Positions 63,660-64,000 of a stretch of DNA of 64,000 nt are shown piece by piece (the first letter of the stretch is position 1; every line of letters starts with the position of its first letter). A program made the position numbers and the translations under genes. The notes under the pieces were generated by a model. The model was given only the letters and a program-made list of their open reading frames with translations, had not been told where the DNA came from and did no database searches. The stretch comes from Hymenobacter sp. PAMC 26628 (lineage in GTDB: Bacteria > Bacteroidota > Bacteroidia > Cytophagales > Hymenobacteraceae): positions 2,666,001 to 2,730,000 of the forward strand of contig NZ_CP014304.1 in NCBI RefSeq assembly GCF_001562275.1. Direction: 5' to 3'.

Positions 63660-64000
63660 TTAATAAATAGCCACCAATTCTTCACCCCGTTCGTTGCGGC
63701 TGGCGCGGTACATGCCCTCTGAATTAAAAGGCAAGGCTAAATTACCCAAGGCGTCAACGGCGATGAGGCCACCCTCGCCGCCGGCCGGGGCCAGCTTGTC
63801 GTGCACTACCACGCGGGTGGCTTCGGCCAAGGTCAGGCCCCGGTATTCCATCAGGCAGGCCACGTCGTGGGCGGCCACGGCCCGGATGAAGTACTCGCCG
63901 TGCCCAGTGCAGCTAATGGCACAACGGGCGTCGGCCCAGGTGCCCGCCCCAATCAGGGGCGTATCGCCGATGCGGGCGTAGCGCTTGTTGGTCATGCCGC
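63660..64000 (-). CDS. Isoaspartyl peptidase/L-asparaginase, C-terminal part (cut by window edge)
   Basis: The last 113 or so residues of a plant-type asparaginase/isoaspartyl peptidase (Ntn hydrolase). Visible beta-subunit motifs: (G)MTNKRYARIGDTPLIGAG, CAISCTGHGEYFIRAVAAHD, CLMEYRGLTLAEAT, GGEGGLIAVDALGNLALPFN and SEGMYRA. The catalytic Thr lies just upstream, outside the window; the Met at 63995 is internal (TGGMTNK in relatives). The enzyme splits beta-Asp dipeptides, the products of cyanophycinase, so it fits with the gene at 51089. Protein reaches the normal C-terminus. Confidence 0.92.
   Translation of the reverse strand, partial: GMTNKRYARIGDTPLIGAGTWADARCAISCTGHGEYFIRAVAAHDVACLMEYRGLTLAEATRVVVHDKLAPAGGEGGLIAVDALGNLALPFNSEGMYRASRNERGEELVAIY

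Overview
The window looks like chromosomal DNA of a high-GC Bacteroidota, most likely Hymenobacter or a close Cytophagales relative. The evidence is Bacteroidetes-type TraM/TraN conjugation genes, GC-rich genes separated by AT-rich gaps, many secreted hydrolases, and typical Bacteroidota families (NIPSNAP, DUF4112, TMEM175, BLUF, DinB, Dabb). Both edges cut genes. The assignment rests on family recognition, not on a database search.

Positions 1-11.9 kb are a worn mobile region. It holds the 3' end of a tra operon (traM, a traN with an in-frame stop, a 57-aa membrane protein, a terminator), an IS110 transposase where the upstream tra genes should be, a small AraC/DUF5519/quinone-reductase operon, an AbiE toxin-antitoxin pair, and an unknown membrane protein. 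An IS5-like element has cut a TehA/Mae1-type transporter, and a scrap of tyrosine recombinase follows.

Positions 11.9-50.9 kb are mostly single housekeeping or accessory genes: DUF4112, DinB, amidohydrolase (frameshifted), GAF, several alpha/beta hydrolases, an S9 peptidase, a class C beta-lactamase-like hydrolase, a cupin (frameshifted), a BLUF photoreceptor with an antitoxin-like N-terminus, catalase-peroxidase KatG, TMEM175, an M28 peptidase, a TIM-barrel isomerase, NIPSNAP, dienelactone hydrolase, a glycosyltransferase-GH1 pair, a calcineurin-like phosphatase, a HigBA toxin-antitoxin module inside a duplicated gene tail, an AT-rich lipoprotein pair, Nudix, a DEAD-box helicase, an HTH regulator with a long Pro/Ala tail, an L,D-transpeptidase and an M1 aminopeptidase. 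A family of about 100-bp perfect or near-perfect palindromes ending in GAACGTCATGC/GCATGACGTTC lies in five of the gaps.

Positions 51-64 kb hold the most interesting locus: a compact two-gene hybrid NRPS-PKS assembly line. Gene 1 (2237 aa) reads A-T-KS-AT-T-aminotransferase and gene 2 (1350 aa) reads C-A-T-TE. By eye the A-domain codes are proline-like and glycine, and the AT looks malonyl-specific. With no ketoreductase and an integral aminotransferase, the expected product is an aminoacyl-derived beta,gamma-diamino acid (possibly pyrrolidine-based) joined to glycine. A cyanophycinase lies upstream and an isoaspartyl peptidase/asparaginase (cut by the right edge) lies downstream, so the assembly line appears to sit inside a cyanophycin-degradation neighbourhood. 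No phosphopantetheinyl transferase, exporter or dedicated regulator is visible in the window.
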